Below, in pieces: positions 23,911 through 32,958 of a DNA stretch of 64,000 nt. A program made the position numbers and the translations under genes. The stretch lies in assembly GCF_017876625.1 (NCBI RefSeq), contig NZ_JAGIOH010000001.1, positions 5,043,501-5,107,500 on the forward strand, given 5' to 3'. Below the pieces are notes generated by a model. The model worked only from the letters and a program-made list of their open reading frames with translations. It ran no database searches and was not told where the DNA came from. Every line of letters starts with the position of its first letter. Position 1 is the first letter of the stretch. Source of the DNA: Streptomyces syringium. GTDB taxonomy: Bacteria > Actinomycetota > Actinomycetes > Streptomycetales > Streptomycetaceae.

Positions 23911-25386
23911 GTGTCGGTTCAGGGCGAGGCCATTTCGGGAACGGGTCCGCTGACCACGGAGTCCGGAGCTCCGGTCGCGGACAACCAGAACAGCGAGTCC
24001 GCGGGCCTCGGCGGCCCCGTCCTGGTGCAGGACCAGTCGCTGATGGAGAAGCTCGCGCACTTCAACCGCGAGCGGATCCCGGAGCGCGTGGTGCACGCCC
24101 GCGGCGCCGGGGCGTACGGCACCTTCACCGTGACGGCGGACGTCACCCGGTACACCCGGGCCAAGTTCCTCTCCGAGGTCGGCAAGCAGACCGAGACGTT
24201 CCTGCGCTTCTCCACCGTCGCGGGCAACCTCGGCTCGGCCGACGCGGTGCGCGACCCCCGCGGTTTCGCGCTGAAGTTCTACACCGAAGAGGGGAACTAC
24301 GACCTCGTCGGCAACAACACCCCGGTGTTCTTCATCAAGGACGCCATCAAGTTCCCCGACTTCATCCACACCCAGAAGCGCGACCCCTACACCGGCTCGC
24401 AGGAGGCGGACAACGTCTGGGACTTCTGGGGTCTGTCGCCGGAGTCCACGCACCAGGTGACCTGGCTCTTCGGTGACCGCGGCATCCCGGCCACGCTGCG
24501 CCACATGAACGGCTACGGCTCCCACACCTTCCAGTGGAACAACGAGGCCGGCGAGGTCTTCTGGGTCAAGTACCACTTCAAGACCGACCAGGGGATCAAG
24601 AACCTCACCACCGCGGAGGCCAACCAGCTCTCCGGCATGGACCCCGACAGCCACCAGCGCGATCTGCGCGAGGCCATCGAGCGCGGGGACTTCCCCAGCT
24701 GGACCGTGCAGGTGCAGATCATGCCGGCGGCCGACGCGGCGACCTACCGCTTCAACCCGTTCGACCTCACCAAGGTGTGGCCGCACGAGGACTACCCGCC
24801 GATCGAGATCGGCAAGCTGGAGCTCAACCGCAACCCGGAGAACATCTTCGCCGAGGTCGAGCAGTCGATCTTCTCTCCGGCGCACTTCGTGCCGGGCATC
24901 GGACCGTCCCCGGACAAGATGCTCCAGGGCCGGCTCTTCGCCTACGGCGACGCCCACCGCTACCGCGTCGGCATCAACGCCGACCACCTGCCGGTGAACC
25001 GTCCGCACGCCACCGAGGCGCGGACGAACAGCCGTGACGGCTACGCCTACGACGGCCGGCACGGGCGCGCCAAGAACTACGAGCCCAACAGCTTCGGCGG
25101 ACCGCAGGAGACCGGCCGGCCGCTGTGGCAGCCCGTCGAGGTCACCGGCTACACCGGTAGCACCGAGGCCCCCTCGCACGCCGAGGACAACGACTTCGTC
25201 CAGGCGGGCAACCTCTACCGGCTGATGTCGGAGGAGGAGAAGGGCCGGCTGATCGACAACCTCGCCGGCTTCATCGCCAAGGTCTCGCGCGACGACATCG
25301 CCGAGCGCGCGATCAGTAACTTCCGCCAGGCGGACCCCGACTACGGCAAGCGGCTCGAAGCCGCGGTCCAGGCCCTGCGCGGCTGA
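23911..25386 (+). CDS. katA: monofunctional haem catalase
   Basis: A 491-residue clade-3-size catalase that dismutates hydrogen peroxide in the cytoplasm. The distal histidine lies in ERVVHARGAGAYG, the asparagine-containing region in DLVGNNTPVFF, and the proximal haem-ligand tyrosine in RLFAYGDAHRYR. The start is GTG 23911 with GGAGG five bases upstream; the open frame from ATG 23824 cannot be right because that codon lies in the promoter. It is divergent from catR, which should repress it, and is followed by a good terminator. Confidence 0.95.
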   Translation: MSVQGEAISGTGPLTTESGAPVADNQNSESAGLGGPVLVQDQSLMEKLAHFNRERIPERVVHARGAGAYGTFTVTADVTRYTRAKFLSEVGKQTETFLRFSTVAGNLGSADAVRDPRGFALKFYTEEGNYDLVGNNTPVFFIKDAIKFPDFIHTQKRDPYTGSQEADNVWDFWGLSPESTHQVTWLFGDRGIPATLRHMNGYGSHTFQWNNEAGEVFWVKYHFKTDQGIKNLTTAEANQLSGMDPDSHQRDLREAIERGDFPSWTVQVQIMPAADAATYRFNPFDLTKVWPHEDYPPIEIGKLELNRNPENIFAEVEQSIFSPAHFVPGIGPSPDKMLQGRLFAYGDAHRYRVGINADHLPVNRPHATEARTNSRDGYAYDGRHGRAKNYEPNSFGGPQETGRPLWQPVEVTGYTGSTEAPSHAEDNDFVQAGNLYRLMSEEEKGRLIDNLAGFIAKVSRDDIAERAISNFRQADPDYGKRLEAAVQALRG

Positions 25387-25443
25387 GTCCCGCGGCGGCC
25401 CGACCGCCACGGGGCTTGTCCCAACAGCCGCTTGCCGTACCCA

Positions 25444-25487
25444 CCGGAGGGACCGGACGCCAATGGGCTCCGGTCCCTCCGGCTTTT
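25444..25487 (+). terminator. katA terminator
   Basis: CCGGAGGGACCGGA (25444-25457) against TCCGGTCCCTCCGG (25469-25482), 11-base loop, then CTTTT. A canonical intrinsic terminator; it may also serve the convergent CBS gene. Confidence 0.82.
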
Positions 25488-25492
25488 CCCGC

Positions 25493-25903
25493 TCAGCCCG
25501 CCAGCACGCCCGGCTGCCGCCGTCCGGCGCGCAGGGGTGCCCAGCGGCGGATGATGTCGCGGACCGACACGATGCCCACGGGCCCCTGCCCGTCGAGGAC
25601 GATCAGATGCCGGAAGCCGCCGTGCGCCATGGCGCACGCGGCGTCCTCCAGCGTCCATTCCGGGGCCGCGAAGACGACGTCCGTCGTCGTGTGGCCCTGC
25701 GCGGTCTCCCGGTCCGGATCCTCGCCGGCGCCGACCGAGTTGAGGATGTCGCGCTCGGTGAGGATGCCGAGCCCGCTGGTGTCCGGATCGAGGACTATGG
25801 CCGCTCCTATTCGGCGCGCGGACATCATCCGCGCGGCCTGCCTGAGGGTGTGGGCGGGACCGATGGTGAGGACCACCGTGCTCATGGCGTCGCGGACGAG
25901 CAT
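25493..25903 (-). CDS. two-CBS-domain protein
   Basis: A 136-residue protein made of a pair of CBS domains: VRDAMSTVVLTIGPAHTLRQAAR to LGILTERDIL, and VVFAAPEWTLEDAACAMAHGG to VGIVSVRDII. Such Bateman modules sense adenine nucleotides or similar ligands. No effector domain is attached, so it must act on a partner. The start MLVRDAM at 25903 has AGGAGGTGG upstream; longer in-frame starts add unrelated residues. The gene is convergent with katA. Confidence 0.82.
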   Translation of the reverse strand: MLVRDAMSTVVLTIGPAHTLRQAARMMSARRIGAAIVLDPDTSGLGILTERDILNSVGAGEDPDRETAQGHTTTDVVFAAPEWTLEDAACAMAHGGFRHLIVLDGQGPVGIVSVRDIIRRWAPLRAGRRQPGVLAG

Positions 25904-26100
25904 GGTCGGAGCCACCTCCTTGGTGGACCGTGAGTCCGAGAAAGGATTCACAAGTTCACAAGCATGGGGCTGTCATCGTCACACGCCCGCGCGGGCACAA
26001 CAAGGGGGCGCGCGGGGGTGGAATCACCGGCCCGCGCGCTTCGGCGTCGAGGTTTGGACCGGGAGCGCGCCCTGACGGTGAACGGCTCCCGGCGGTGTGC

Positions 26101-26895
26101 CTACTTGCTGAAATAGCCCAGAAGTTCGTCGTGGAGCAGTCCGTTCGACGCGGCGGCGTTCCCGCTGTGCGGGCCGGGGCGGCCGTCCAGGCCGGTGAAG
26201 CGCCCGCCCGCCTCCTCGACGATGACGACGTTCGCCGCCATGTCCCACAGCGACAGCTCCGGCTCGGCGCACATGTCCACCGAGCCCTCGGCGACCATCA
26301 TGTACGGCCAGAAGTCGCCGTAGCCGCGCGTGCGCCAGCAGTCGCGCGACAGGTCCAGGAAGCCCGGGAGCATGCCGCGCTCCTCCCAGCCGGACAACGA
26401 GGAGTACGCGAACGACGCGTCCTCGATCCGGCCCACCCGCGAGGCCTGCAGCCGTGTCGCCGACAGCAGGCTGCGGCCGGTGAAGGCCCCCGCGCCCTTC
26501 GCCGCCCACCAGCGGCGGCCCAGCGCCGGCGCCGACACCACGCCGACGACCGGCTCGAAACCACCCTCGACCTGCACCATCAGCGAGATCAGCGTGGCCC
26601 AGACCGGCACCCCGCGGACGTAGTTCTTGGTCCCGTCGATCGGGTCGATCACCCAGCGTCGCGGGCCCGTGCCCTCGGCCCCGAACTCCTCGCCCAGCAC
26701 GGCGTCCCGCGGCCGGGCCCGCTGGAGATGGCCGCGGATCAGCTCCTCGGCGGCCTTGTCCGCCTCGCTCACCGGCGTCATGTCCGGTTTGGTCTCGACC
26801 TTGAGGTCGAGGGCCTTGAACCGGTCCATGGTCGCCGCGTCGGCGGCGTCCGCCAGGACGTGGGCCAGGCGCAGATCATCGTGGTAGTCGGACAT
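26101..26895 (-). CDS. hisN: histidinol-phosphatase, IMPase type (HisN)
   Basis: A 264-residue member of the inositol-monophosphatase superfamily. The metal site is seen in AVLGEEFG and WVIDPIDGTKNYVRG, and WDMAANVVIVEEAGG is the second family motif. In Streptomyces the gene at this place near aroA and rsgA is hisN, which completes histidine synthesis. The sequence alone cannot exclude another monophosphate substrate. The start is ATG 26895, and the TetR gene is divergent from it. Confidence 0.82.
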   Translation of the reverse strand: MSDYHDDLRLAHVLADAADAATMDRFKALDLKVETKPDMTPVSEADKAAEELIRGHLQRARPRDAVLGEEFGAEGTGPRRWVIDPIDGTKNYVRGVPVWATLISLMVQVEGGFEPVVGVVSAPALGRRWWAAKGAGAFTGRSLLSATRLQASRVGRIEDASFAYSSLSGWEERGMLPGFLDLSRDCWRTRGYGDFWPYMMVAEGSVDMCAEPELSLWDMAANVVIVEEAGGRFTGLDGRPGPHSGNAAASNGLLHDELLGYFSK

Positions 26896-27018
26896 GACTG
26901 CACAGTACCCGGGGGTACGCCGCAGCCCCGTGCGGCCCGCCCGGGTCTTGACACCGTCTGGCGGTGCGTCAATTCTGAGCCCAGACCGTCGTGCGGCCGC
27001 ACGGCCGGGGAGGCGACG

Positions 27019-27633
27019 ATGCCCGCGGCACGAGAACTCTTGCTGGACGCGGCCTTCGTGGCGCTCGCCGCCCGGCCCTGGAGCGGGGTCCGGATGGTCG
27101 ACGTCGCGGCCGCCGCCGGGGTGTCCCGGCAGACGCTGTACAACGAATTCGGTGGCAAGGACGGCCTCGGGCGCGCCCTGGTGCGCCGCGAGGCGGACGC
27201 GTTCCTCGCCGGCGTGGAGCGCACCCTGGCCGACGCCGCCGCCCGTGGCATCGGCGATCCCGGCGACCACTGCGCCGCCGTGGCCCTGTGGACCCTGCGG
27301 ACGGCCCGGACGAACCCGCTGGTACGGGCCGTGCTCACCGGCTGCCGCAGCGAGCGGCTCCCGGCCACCGCGCCCGCCGCCGTCCCGGCGCAGCGCGCCC
27401 GGCCCGAGACCCCGGTGCTGCGGGGCGCGCCCACCCCGACGGCGATGGCCGACCGGATCACGGACCGGGTGGCCGGTGCGATCACGACCCCGGCCGCCCC
27501 GGAGGAGGCCCGGCGGGCCTGCGCGGCCGCGGTCCGCCTCACGCTGTCCTATGTGCTCGCCCCGGGCGACTCCGACGAGGTGGTGGCGGTCGACGTCGCA
27601 CGCCTCGCCCGCGCCCTCCTCGCCGACGCGTGA
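27019..27633 (+). CDS. TetR-family transcriptional regulator
   Basis: A 204-residue TetR-type repressor. The helix-turn-helix lies at residues about 25-45 (VRMVDVAAAAGVSRQTLYNEFG), preceded by ELLLDAAFVALAARPW. The C-terminal ligand-binding domain is Ala/Arg-rich. The start is ATG 27019 with GGGGAGG upstream. It lies divergent to hisN and convergent to the SMR transporter gene, and either may be its target. The pair splits what is elsewhere a tighter hisN-rsgA-aroA neighbourhood. Confidence 0.82.
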   Translation: MPAARELLLDAAFVALAARPWSGVRMVDVAAAAGVSRQTLYNEFGGKDGLGRALVRREADAFLAGVERTLADAAARGIGDPGDHCAAVALWTLRTARTNPLVRAVLTGCRSERLPATAPAAVPAQRARPETPVLRGAPTPTAMADRITDRVAGAITTPAAPEEARRACAAAVRLTLSYVLAPGDSDEVVAVDVARLARALLADA

Positions 27634-27658
27634 CGGCCGGCGGCCAGCAGCCGGCGGT

Positions 27659-27705
27659 TCAGTGGGAGGAGCCGGAGAGCTCTCAGTGGGAGGAGCCGGA
27701 GAGCT
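27659..27705. repeat. 24-base tandem duplication at the end of the SMR gene
   Basis: The unit TCAGTGGGAGGAGCCGGAG plus five bases occurs at 27659-27682 and again at 27683-27705. The second copy is the true 3' end of the SMR gene including its stop codon; the first is a duplicate just downstream of that stop. Confidence 0.85.
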
Positions 27706-28006
27706 GAAGACCGATCACGCCCACGATCACGAAGGAGATCGAGACGAGCTTGAGGGTGGAGACCAGGTCGTCGAGGAAGACCATGCCGTAGATGGCGGTG
27801 CCGGCCGCGCCGATGCCCGTCCACACGGCATAGGCCGGGCCCACGTCGAGCCTTCTGAGCGCGAGCGTCAGCAGGCCGAAGCTGCCGAGCGCGAAGCAGG
27901 CGAAGGCGATCGTGGGCCACAGCCGGGTGAAGCCGTGGGAGAGCTTGAGGCAGACGGCGAAGCCGGTCTCCAGCAGTCCGGCGACCACGACGAGCAGCCA
28001 CGCCAT
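27683..28006 (-). CDS. small multidrug resistance (SMR) transporter
   Basis: A 107-residue four-helix SMR protein. It has the essential membrane glutamate in GLLETGFAVCLK (residue 13), then AYAVWTGIGAAGTAIYG, the packing motif of the family. By this spacing it is nearer SugE/Gdx guanidinium exporters than EmrE, but subtype cannot be settled by eye. It may work as a homodimer, as no second SMR gene is adjacent. The start is ATG 28006 with GGGAGG upstream. The short leader (28007-28097) can form a GACCGCCC/GGGCGGTC stem (28028-28079); no known guanidine riboswitch was recognised. Confidence 0.85.
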   Translation of the reverse strand: MAWLLVVVAGLLETGFAVCLKLSHGFTRLWPTIAFACFALGSFGLLTLALRRLDVGPAYAVWTGIGAAGTAIYGMVFLDDLVSTLKLVSISFVIVGVIGLQLSGSSH

Positions 28007-28097
28007 CAGATTGCCTCCCGTATTCGCGACCGCCCCGGCTCTCCGGTGCCCTTGCATGCTGCCCTTGCCACGGGCGGTCACTCGCAAACGTAGGCGA

Positions 28098-29102
28098 TCA
28101 ATCGCCTTCGCGCCGCTCCCGGGTCGCGAGCAGCCGCCGCAGGGAGTAGAGCCGCTGCGGATCGGCGTGACCGTCCGTCACCCACTGGTCCAGCGCGCAG
28201 TCCGGCTCGTCGTGGCTGCACGCGCGCGGGCAGTCCTCCGTGCCGGGCACCAGGTCGGGGAAGGCGAGGATGACCCGCGAGGGATCCACGTGGTGCAGCC
28301 CGAAGGAGCGGACGCCCGGGGTGTCGATCACCCAGCCCGTATCGCCCGGGAGGGGCAGGGCCAGCGCCGAGGTCGTCGTGTGGCGGCCGCGGCCGGTGAC
28401 CGCGTTGACGTGGCCGGTGGCCCGCTGCCGCTCGACGAGCGCGTTGACCAGGGTGGTCTTGCCGACGCCCGAGTGCCCGACGAACGCGGTGACCCGGTCC
28501 GTCAGCCGCTCCCGGACGCGCTCGGCGGCGGCACCGGCGGCCAGCTCTTCACGGCTGGTCACCACATAGGGCACGCCCAGCGCCCCGTAGGACTCCAGGA
28601 GCTTGTCGGGCGAGGCCAGGTCCGACTTCGTCAGCACGAGCAGCGGCTCCAGCCCCGCGTCGTACGCCGCGACCAGACAGCGGTCGATGAGCCGGGGCCG
28701 GGGCTCGGGGTCGGCGAGGGCGGTGACGATCGCGAGCTGGTCGGCGTTGGCGACGACGACCCGCTCGAAGGGGTCGTCGTCGTCGGCCGTACGGCGCAGC
28801 ACGGAGGAGCGCTCCTCGACCCGGACGATCCGCGCCAGGGTGTCCTTGGCGCCGCTCAGGTCGCCCACGACGGCGACCCGGTCGCCCACCACGGCCCCCT
28901 TGCGCCCCAGTTCGCGCGCCTTCATCGCGATGATGGTGCGGTCCTCGACGAGGACGTGCAGCCGGCCCCGGTCGACGGTGAGGACGAAGCCCTCGGAGGC
29001 GTCCTCGTGCTTGGGGCGGATGTTGGTGCGGGGACGGTTGCCCTTGCGGTTGGGCCGGACGCGGATGTCGTCCTCGTCGGGATTCTTGCCGTAGCGGCGC
29101 AT
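28098..29102 (-). CDS. rsgA: ribosome small-subunit GTPase RsgA
   Basis: A 334-residue circularly permuted GTPase that helps mature the 30S ribosomal subunit. An N-terminal OB fold precedes the GTPase motifs in permuted order: LTKSDL (G4), GHSGVGKTTLVNAL (G1) and DTPGVRSFG (G3). The C-terminal zinc site is seen in CPRACSHDEPDC. The start MRRYGKNPDEDD at 29102 has a GGAAGAGC ribosome-binding site. It lies 17 bases after aroA, so the two are co-transcribed. Confidence 0.93.
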   Translation of the reverse strand: MRRYGKNPDEDDIRVRPNRKGNRPRTNIRPKHEDASEGFVLTVDRGRLHVLVEDRTIIAMKARELGRKGAVVGDRVAVVGDLSGAKDTLARIVRVEERSSVLRRTADDDDPFERVVVANADQLAIVTALADPEPRPRLIDRCLVAAYDAGLEPLLVLTKSDLASPDKLLESYGALGVPYVVTSREELAAGAAAERVRERLTDRVTAFVGHSGVGKTTLVNALVERQRATGHVNAVTGRGRHTTTSALALPLPGDTGWVIDTPGVRSFGLHHVDPSRVILAFPDLVPGTEDCPRACSHDEPDCALDQWVTDGHADPQRLYSLRRLLATRERREGD

Positions 29103-29119
29103 GGTGCTCTTCCGCTCTC

Positions 29120-30475
29120 TCAGACTCTGCCTGCCGGGGCCGCCCCGGCGACCGGCCCGAGCATGCCGGTCCACAGGGCCGGGAAGTCGGGGAGGGTCTT
29201 GGCGGTGGTCGCCACGTTCTCCACCTGGACGCCCTCGACGGCCAGGCCGATGACGGCGGCCGCGGTGGCCAGCCGGTGGTCCTCGTACGTGTGGAAGACG
29301 CCGCCGTGCAGGGCGCGCGGGCGGATGTGCAGCCCGTCCTCGGTCTCGGTGACATCGCCACCGAGCTCGTTGATCTCCTTGGCGAGGGCCGCGAGCCGGT
29401 CGGTCTCGTGCAGCCGCAGATGGGCGATGCCGCGCAGGACGGACTCGGAGTCGGCGAGGGCGGCGACCGCCGCGATCACCGGGGACAGCTCGCCGACCTC
29501 GTGCAGATCGGCGTCGATGCCCTTGATCCGGCCCGTGCCGGTGAAGGTCAGACCGGCCTCGGTCAGCTCACAGCTGCCGCCCATGGCGGTGAAGATGTCG
29601 CGCAGCGCGTCGCCCGGCTGGGTGGTGTGCTCGGGCCAGTCGGGGATGGTGACCTTGCCGCCGGTGACCAGGGCGGCCGCCAGGAACGGCGCCGCGTTGG
29701 ACAGGTCGGGCTCCACCACGATGTCCCGGCCGAGGAGGGCGCTGGGGGAGACCCGCCAGACGTCCGGCTCGCCGCCGGCCTCGGGGGTGTCCACCTGGGC
29801 CCCGGCCATCCGCAGCATGTCCACGGTCATCCGGATGTGCGGCATCGAGGGCAGTACGCCACCGATGTGGCGCACCTCGACCCCCTGGTTGAAGCGCGGC
29901 CCGGACAGCAGCAGGGCGCTGACGAACTGCGAGGACGAAGACGCGTCGATCTCCACCGGCCCGCCGTCCAGGGCACCGCCGCCGTGCACGGTCAGCGGCA
30001 GCGCGCCGCGTTCGTTGTCGTCGATGCGGGCACCGAGGGCGCGCAGCGCGTCGATCACACCGTGCAGCGGGCGCTCGTAGCTGCGCGGGTCGCCGTCGAA
30101 GCGGATCGGGCCGTCGGCGAGGGCGGCGACGGGCGGCAGGAAGCGCATGACCGTGCCGGCGTTGCCGACGTCGACGGTGGCCGGGCCGTGCAGCCGGGCG
30201 GGGATCACCCGCCAGGCCTCGCCCTCGGAGTCCGCGGAGGCGGAGGACACCGTCTCCTCGATGCCGACGCCCATGGCGCGCAGCGCCTCGGCCATCAGCA
30301 GGGTGTCCCGGGAGCGCAGCGGCCGGCGGACCCAGCCGGGCTCGGAGGCGAGGGCGGCCAGGACGAGGGCGCGGTTGGTGACCGACTTCGATCCGGGCAC
30401 GGTGACGGTCGCGTGGACTGCTCCGGTCGCGGTCGGGGCGGGCCAGAGGTCGGTGTGCGCGGGGCTCTCGGTCAT
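29120..30475 (-). CDS. aroA: 3-phosphoshikimate 1-carboxyvinyltransferase (EPSP synthase)
   Basis: A 451-residue EPSP synthase of the shikimate pathway. Substrate-binding motifs are visible: PGSKSVTNRALVLAAL near residue 27, VGNAGTVMRFLPP, SSSQFVSALLLSGP and LRLHETDRLAALAKE near the C-terminus. The length matches the family. It is preceded by the M50 protease gene (26 bases) and followed by rsgA (17 bases), all on the minus strand and probably one operon. Confidence 0.95.
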   Translation of the reverse strand: MTESPAHTDLWPAPTATGAVHATVTVPGSKSVTNRALVLAALASEPGWVRRPLRSRDTLLMAEALRAMGVGIEETVSSASADSEGEAWRVIPARLHGPATVDVGNAGTVMRFLPPVAALADGPIRFDGDPRSYERPLHGVIDALRALGARIDDNERGALPLTVHGGGALDGGPVEIDASSSSQFVSALLLSGPRFNQGVEVRHIGGVLPSMPHIRMTVDMLRMAGAQVDTPEAGGEPDVWRVSPSALLGRDIVVEPDLSNAAPFLAAALVTGGKVTIPDWPEHTTQPGDALRDIFTAMGGSCELTEAGLTFTGTGRIKGIDADLHEVGELSPVIAAVAALADSESVLRGIAHLRLHETDRLAALAKEINELGGDVTETEDGLHIRPRALHGGVFHTYEDHRLATAAAVIGLAVEGVQVENVATTAKTLPDFPALWTGMLGPVAGAAPAGRV

Positions 30476-30501
30476 GCCTTTACCTTAGTGGCTCGTCCGG
30501 G

Positions 30502-31215
30502 TCACAGTCCGAGCAGCCAGCGCCCGCCGCCGGTCAGCGAGCACAGCGACACCACGTGGAAGAAGCCCAGCCAGATCACCGGCGGCACGTTCGTGAGGCG
30601 CGCCAGCTGGTCCGCGTCGGAATCCGGCGCTCCGCCGTGCCGCCGCTTCCGCTGGAGCTCGAAAGCCGGCCGGACCCCGCCCAGCAGCAGGAACCACACC
30701 ACCCCGTACGCGAACGCTGCCTGCACCGCCGGGCCGGTCAGCCAGGAGACGAGGACGAACGCCGCCCCGGCGAGGACGACCGTCAGGACGCCGTAGGCAT
30801 TGCGGATCATCACCAGCATCGCGGCGAGCAGCGCGGTCGCGCCCCACAGCAGTGCGGTGATGTGCCCGGCGGCCAGCAGCCAGGCACCGAGGAGGCCGAG
30901 CAGCGAGGGGGCGGTGTAGCCGGCGGCGGCGGTCAGGATCATGCCGATGCCGGTCGGCTTGCCGCGCGAGACGGTCAGGCCCGAGGTGTCCGAGTGCAGC
31001 CGGATGCCGTCCAGCCGACGGCCGCTGAGCAGGGCCACGAGCCCGTGACCGCCCTCGTGGGCGATGGTGATCGCGTTACGGGTCACCCGCCACAGGCCGT
31101 AGGGGGCGACCGCCGCGAGCGCCACGACAGCGGTGAGCACCACCAGCCACGTCGACGGGTCGGGCTGGGTGCCGACGACGCGGTCCCACAGGTCGGTGGC
31201 GTGCGTGCTGTCCAT
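30502..31215 (-). CDS. M50-type membrane metallopeptidase
   Basis: A 237-residue integral membrane protein with about seven hydrophobic segments. ITIAHEGGHGLVALLSGRR gives the HExxH-type zinc motif (HEGGH) inside the second segment, typical of the small M50 peptidases of actinomycetes. These cleave within or near membranes, but targets for this subgroup are unknown. The start MDSTHATDLW at 31215 is chosen over an ATG 13 codons earlier. It is first in the M50-aroA-rsgA run and divergent from the HMCES gene, with only 41 bases between their start codons. Confidence 0.82.
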   Translation of the reverse strand: MDSTHATDLWDRVVGTQPDPSTWLVVLTAVVALAAVAPYGLWRVTRNAITIAHEGGHGLVALLSGRRLDGIRLHSDTSGLTVSRGKPTGIGMILTAAAGYTAPSLLGLLGAWLLAAGHITALLWGATALLAAMLVMIRNAYGVLTVVLAGAAFVLVSWLTGPAVQAAFAYGVVWFLLLGGVRPAFELQRKRRHGGAPDSDADQLARLTNVPPVIWLGFFHVVSLCSLTGGGRWLLGL

Positions 31216-31256
31216 GTGCGAGCGGCTCCTTGGGTCTTCGTGGCAGTGTGGCACTC

Positions 31257-32081
31257 ATGTGCGGGCGATATGCGGCGAGCCGGCGGCCGGAGGATCTGGT
31301 CGGGCTCTTCGGGGTGGAGAAGTGGGAACCGACGGAGACACTGGCTCCGGACTGGAACGTGGCGCCGACCAAGAGCGTCCACGCGGTGCTCGAGCGTCCC
31401 CTGAAGGACGCCGCAGACCGGCGTCCGGTTCGTCAGCTGCGGGCGATGCGCTGGGGCCTGGTGCCGTCGTGGGCGAAATCGCCCGAGGGTGCCGCGAAGA
31501 TGATCAACGCACGGGCGGAGACGGTCCACGAGAAGCCGTCCTTCCGCCGGGCCTTCGAGTCGCGGCGCTGTCTGCTCCCGGCCGACGGCTATTACGAGTG
31601 GGTCACCGGGGCCGGTGAGCGCGAGCTGGAGGAGAAGGGCCGAAAGAAGCGGTCCCGCAAGCAGCCCTACCTCGTCACCCCGGCGGACGGCTCGGTCATG
31701 GCGCTGGCGGGGGTGTACGAGTTCTGGCGCGACCCGACGCTGCCCGGCGACCACCCGCAGGCCTGGTGGGTGACGTGCTCGGTGCTCACGACCGAGGCCG
31801 AACCGGAGCCGTTCGCGACCGGCGGTGCCCAGGACGGGGCCGGGCCGCGCTCGCTGGCCGAGATCCACCCCCGGATGCCGCTGGTGCTGCCGCCGGACCG
31901 GTGGGACGCGTGGCTGGACCCGGCCCGCACCGACCCCGCCGAGCTGCGCTCGCTGCTGGCGCCCCCGCCCGCCGGTCTCGTACGGGCCTACCCGGTGGCG
32001 ACGGCGGTCAGCGACGTCCGCAACAACGGGCCGGAGCTGCTCACCGAGCTGGAGGCGCCGGAGGAGGCGACGCTGTTCTGA
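31257..32081 (+). CDS. HMCES/YedK-type abasic-site DNA-protein crosslink protein
   Basis: A 274-residue SRAP-domain protein. The catalytic cysteine at position 2 (MCGRYAAS) becomes exposed after methionine removal and forms the thiazolidine link to abasic sites in single-stranded DNA. Other SRAP residues are present: WNVAPT, the MRWGLVPSWA segment, INARAET, CLLPADGYYEW and HPRMPLVLP with the conserved histidine. The start must be ATG 31257, because any upstream start would bury Cys2. An insertion rich in Glu/Lys/Arg follows YYEW. Confidence 0.93.
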   Translation: MCGRYAASRRPEDLVGLFGVEKWEPTETLAPDWNVAPTKSVHAVLERPLKDAADRRPVRQLRAMRWGLVPSWAKSPEGAAKMINARAETVHEKPSFRRAFESRRCLLPADGYYEWVTGAGERELEEKGRKKRSRKQPYLVTPADGSVMALAGVYEFWRDPTLPGDHPQAWWVTCSVLTTEAEPEPFATGGAQDGAGPRSLAEIHPRMPLVLPPDRWDAWLDPARTDPAELRSLLAPPPAGLVRAYPVATAVSDVRNNGPELLTELEAPEEATLF

Positions 32082-32128
32082 GGAGCCGGCTGTTCTGAGG
32101 AGCTCGTCTCAGGGCGGCAGGATGGCCG

Positions 32129-32830
32129 GTGACCGATTCGATGATCGATTCGGTGACGGATCCGGTGACGGAAGAGACCACGGAGGGCCCAGTGGCCGAA
32201 GCGACTGTCGAGACGGTGCCGACCCCGGCCGGGGACGCTCGTATCCATTGGTACTCCGCGCCCGGAGCGCGGCTCACGCTCGCCCTCGGGCACGGCGCGG
32301 GCGGTGGCGTCGAGGCCCGTGACCTGCGGGCGCTCGCCGCCGCACTGCCCGGCCGTGGAGTGGGCGTCGCGCTCGTCGAGCAGCCGTGGCGGGTCGCGGG
32401 CAAGAAGGTGGCCCCCGCCCCGAAGGCGCTCGACGCGGCCTGGGTCGCGCTGTGGCCCGCGCTCGCCGCGCCGGGTGTGCCGGTCGTCGCGGGCGGCCGG
32501 AGCGCCGGGGCCCGCGTCGCCTGCCGCACGGGCGCCGAGCTGGGTGCCGTCGCCGTCCTCGCGCTGAGCTTCCCTCTGCACCCGCCGGGCAAGCCGGAGA
32601 AGTCCCGCGCCGAGGAGCTGACGGGCGCCGGACTGCCGACGCTCGTCGTCCAGGGCGCCCGTGACCCCTTCGGGCGGCCCGAGGAATTCCCGCCGGGCAC
32701 CGAGCCGGTCGCCGTGCCGTTCGGTGACCACGGCTTCGCCGTGCCGAAGAAGGCGGACATCACACAGGAGGACGCGCTCGCGGTGATCACCGACGCCGTC
32801 GGCGGATGGCTGGACGGGCTGCCGCGCTGA
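32129..32830 (+). CDS. KANL3/Tex30-type alpha/beta hydrolase
   Basis: A 233-residue alpha/beta hydrolase-fold protein of the small KANL3/Tex30-like group. The nucleophile elbow is GGRSAGAR, with the strand motif LALGHGAGGG before it. ARDPFG supplies a likely acid and FGDHGF the histidine. The N-terminus contains repeated Val-Thr-Asp units (VTDSMIDSVTDPVTEE), which suggests GTG 32192 could be the true start. Substrate unknown. It lies 47 bases after the HMCES gene. Confidence 0.75.
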   Translation: MTDSMIDSVTDPVTEETTEGPVAEATVETVPTPAGDARIHWYSAPGARLTLALGHGAGGGVEARDLRALAAALPGRGVGVALVEQPWRVAGKKVAPAPKALDAAWVALWPALAAPGVPVVAGGRSAGARVACRTGAELGAVAVLALSFPLHPPGKPEKSRAEELTGAGLPTLVVQGARDPFGRPEEFPPGTEPVAVPFGDHGFAVPKKADITQEDALAVITDAVGGWLDGLPR

Positions 32831-32932
32831 CGGACGGCCGGACGGTGACTGTTCGTCGGCTGACGGAACCACGGTCGGCCAAGCCGGCATCGGCAAAGAT
32901 CGTTCAAAGATCGACAATGCGCGGGCCTGTGG

Positions 32933-32958
32933 GGAATGCGACATCCGTTGTCGCTGTT
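32933..32958 (+). promoter_or_regulatory. SigR-type promoter upstream of sigR (autoregulatory)
   Basis: GGAAT (32933-32937), exactly 18 bases, GTT (32956-32958). This is the SigR consensus, and the expected start near 32965 is 45 bases before ATG 33010. It is the counterpart of the S. coelicolor sigRp2 promoter, which is induced by disulfide stress and makes the long sigma form. Confidence 0.85.

Noticed and set aside
28007..28097. Guanidine riboswitch before the SMR gene
   Set aside because: The known conserved bases of the guanidine types were not found.
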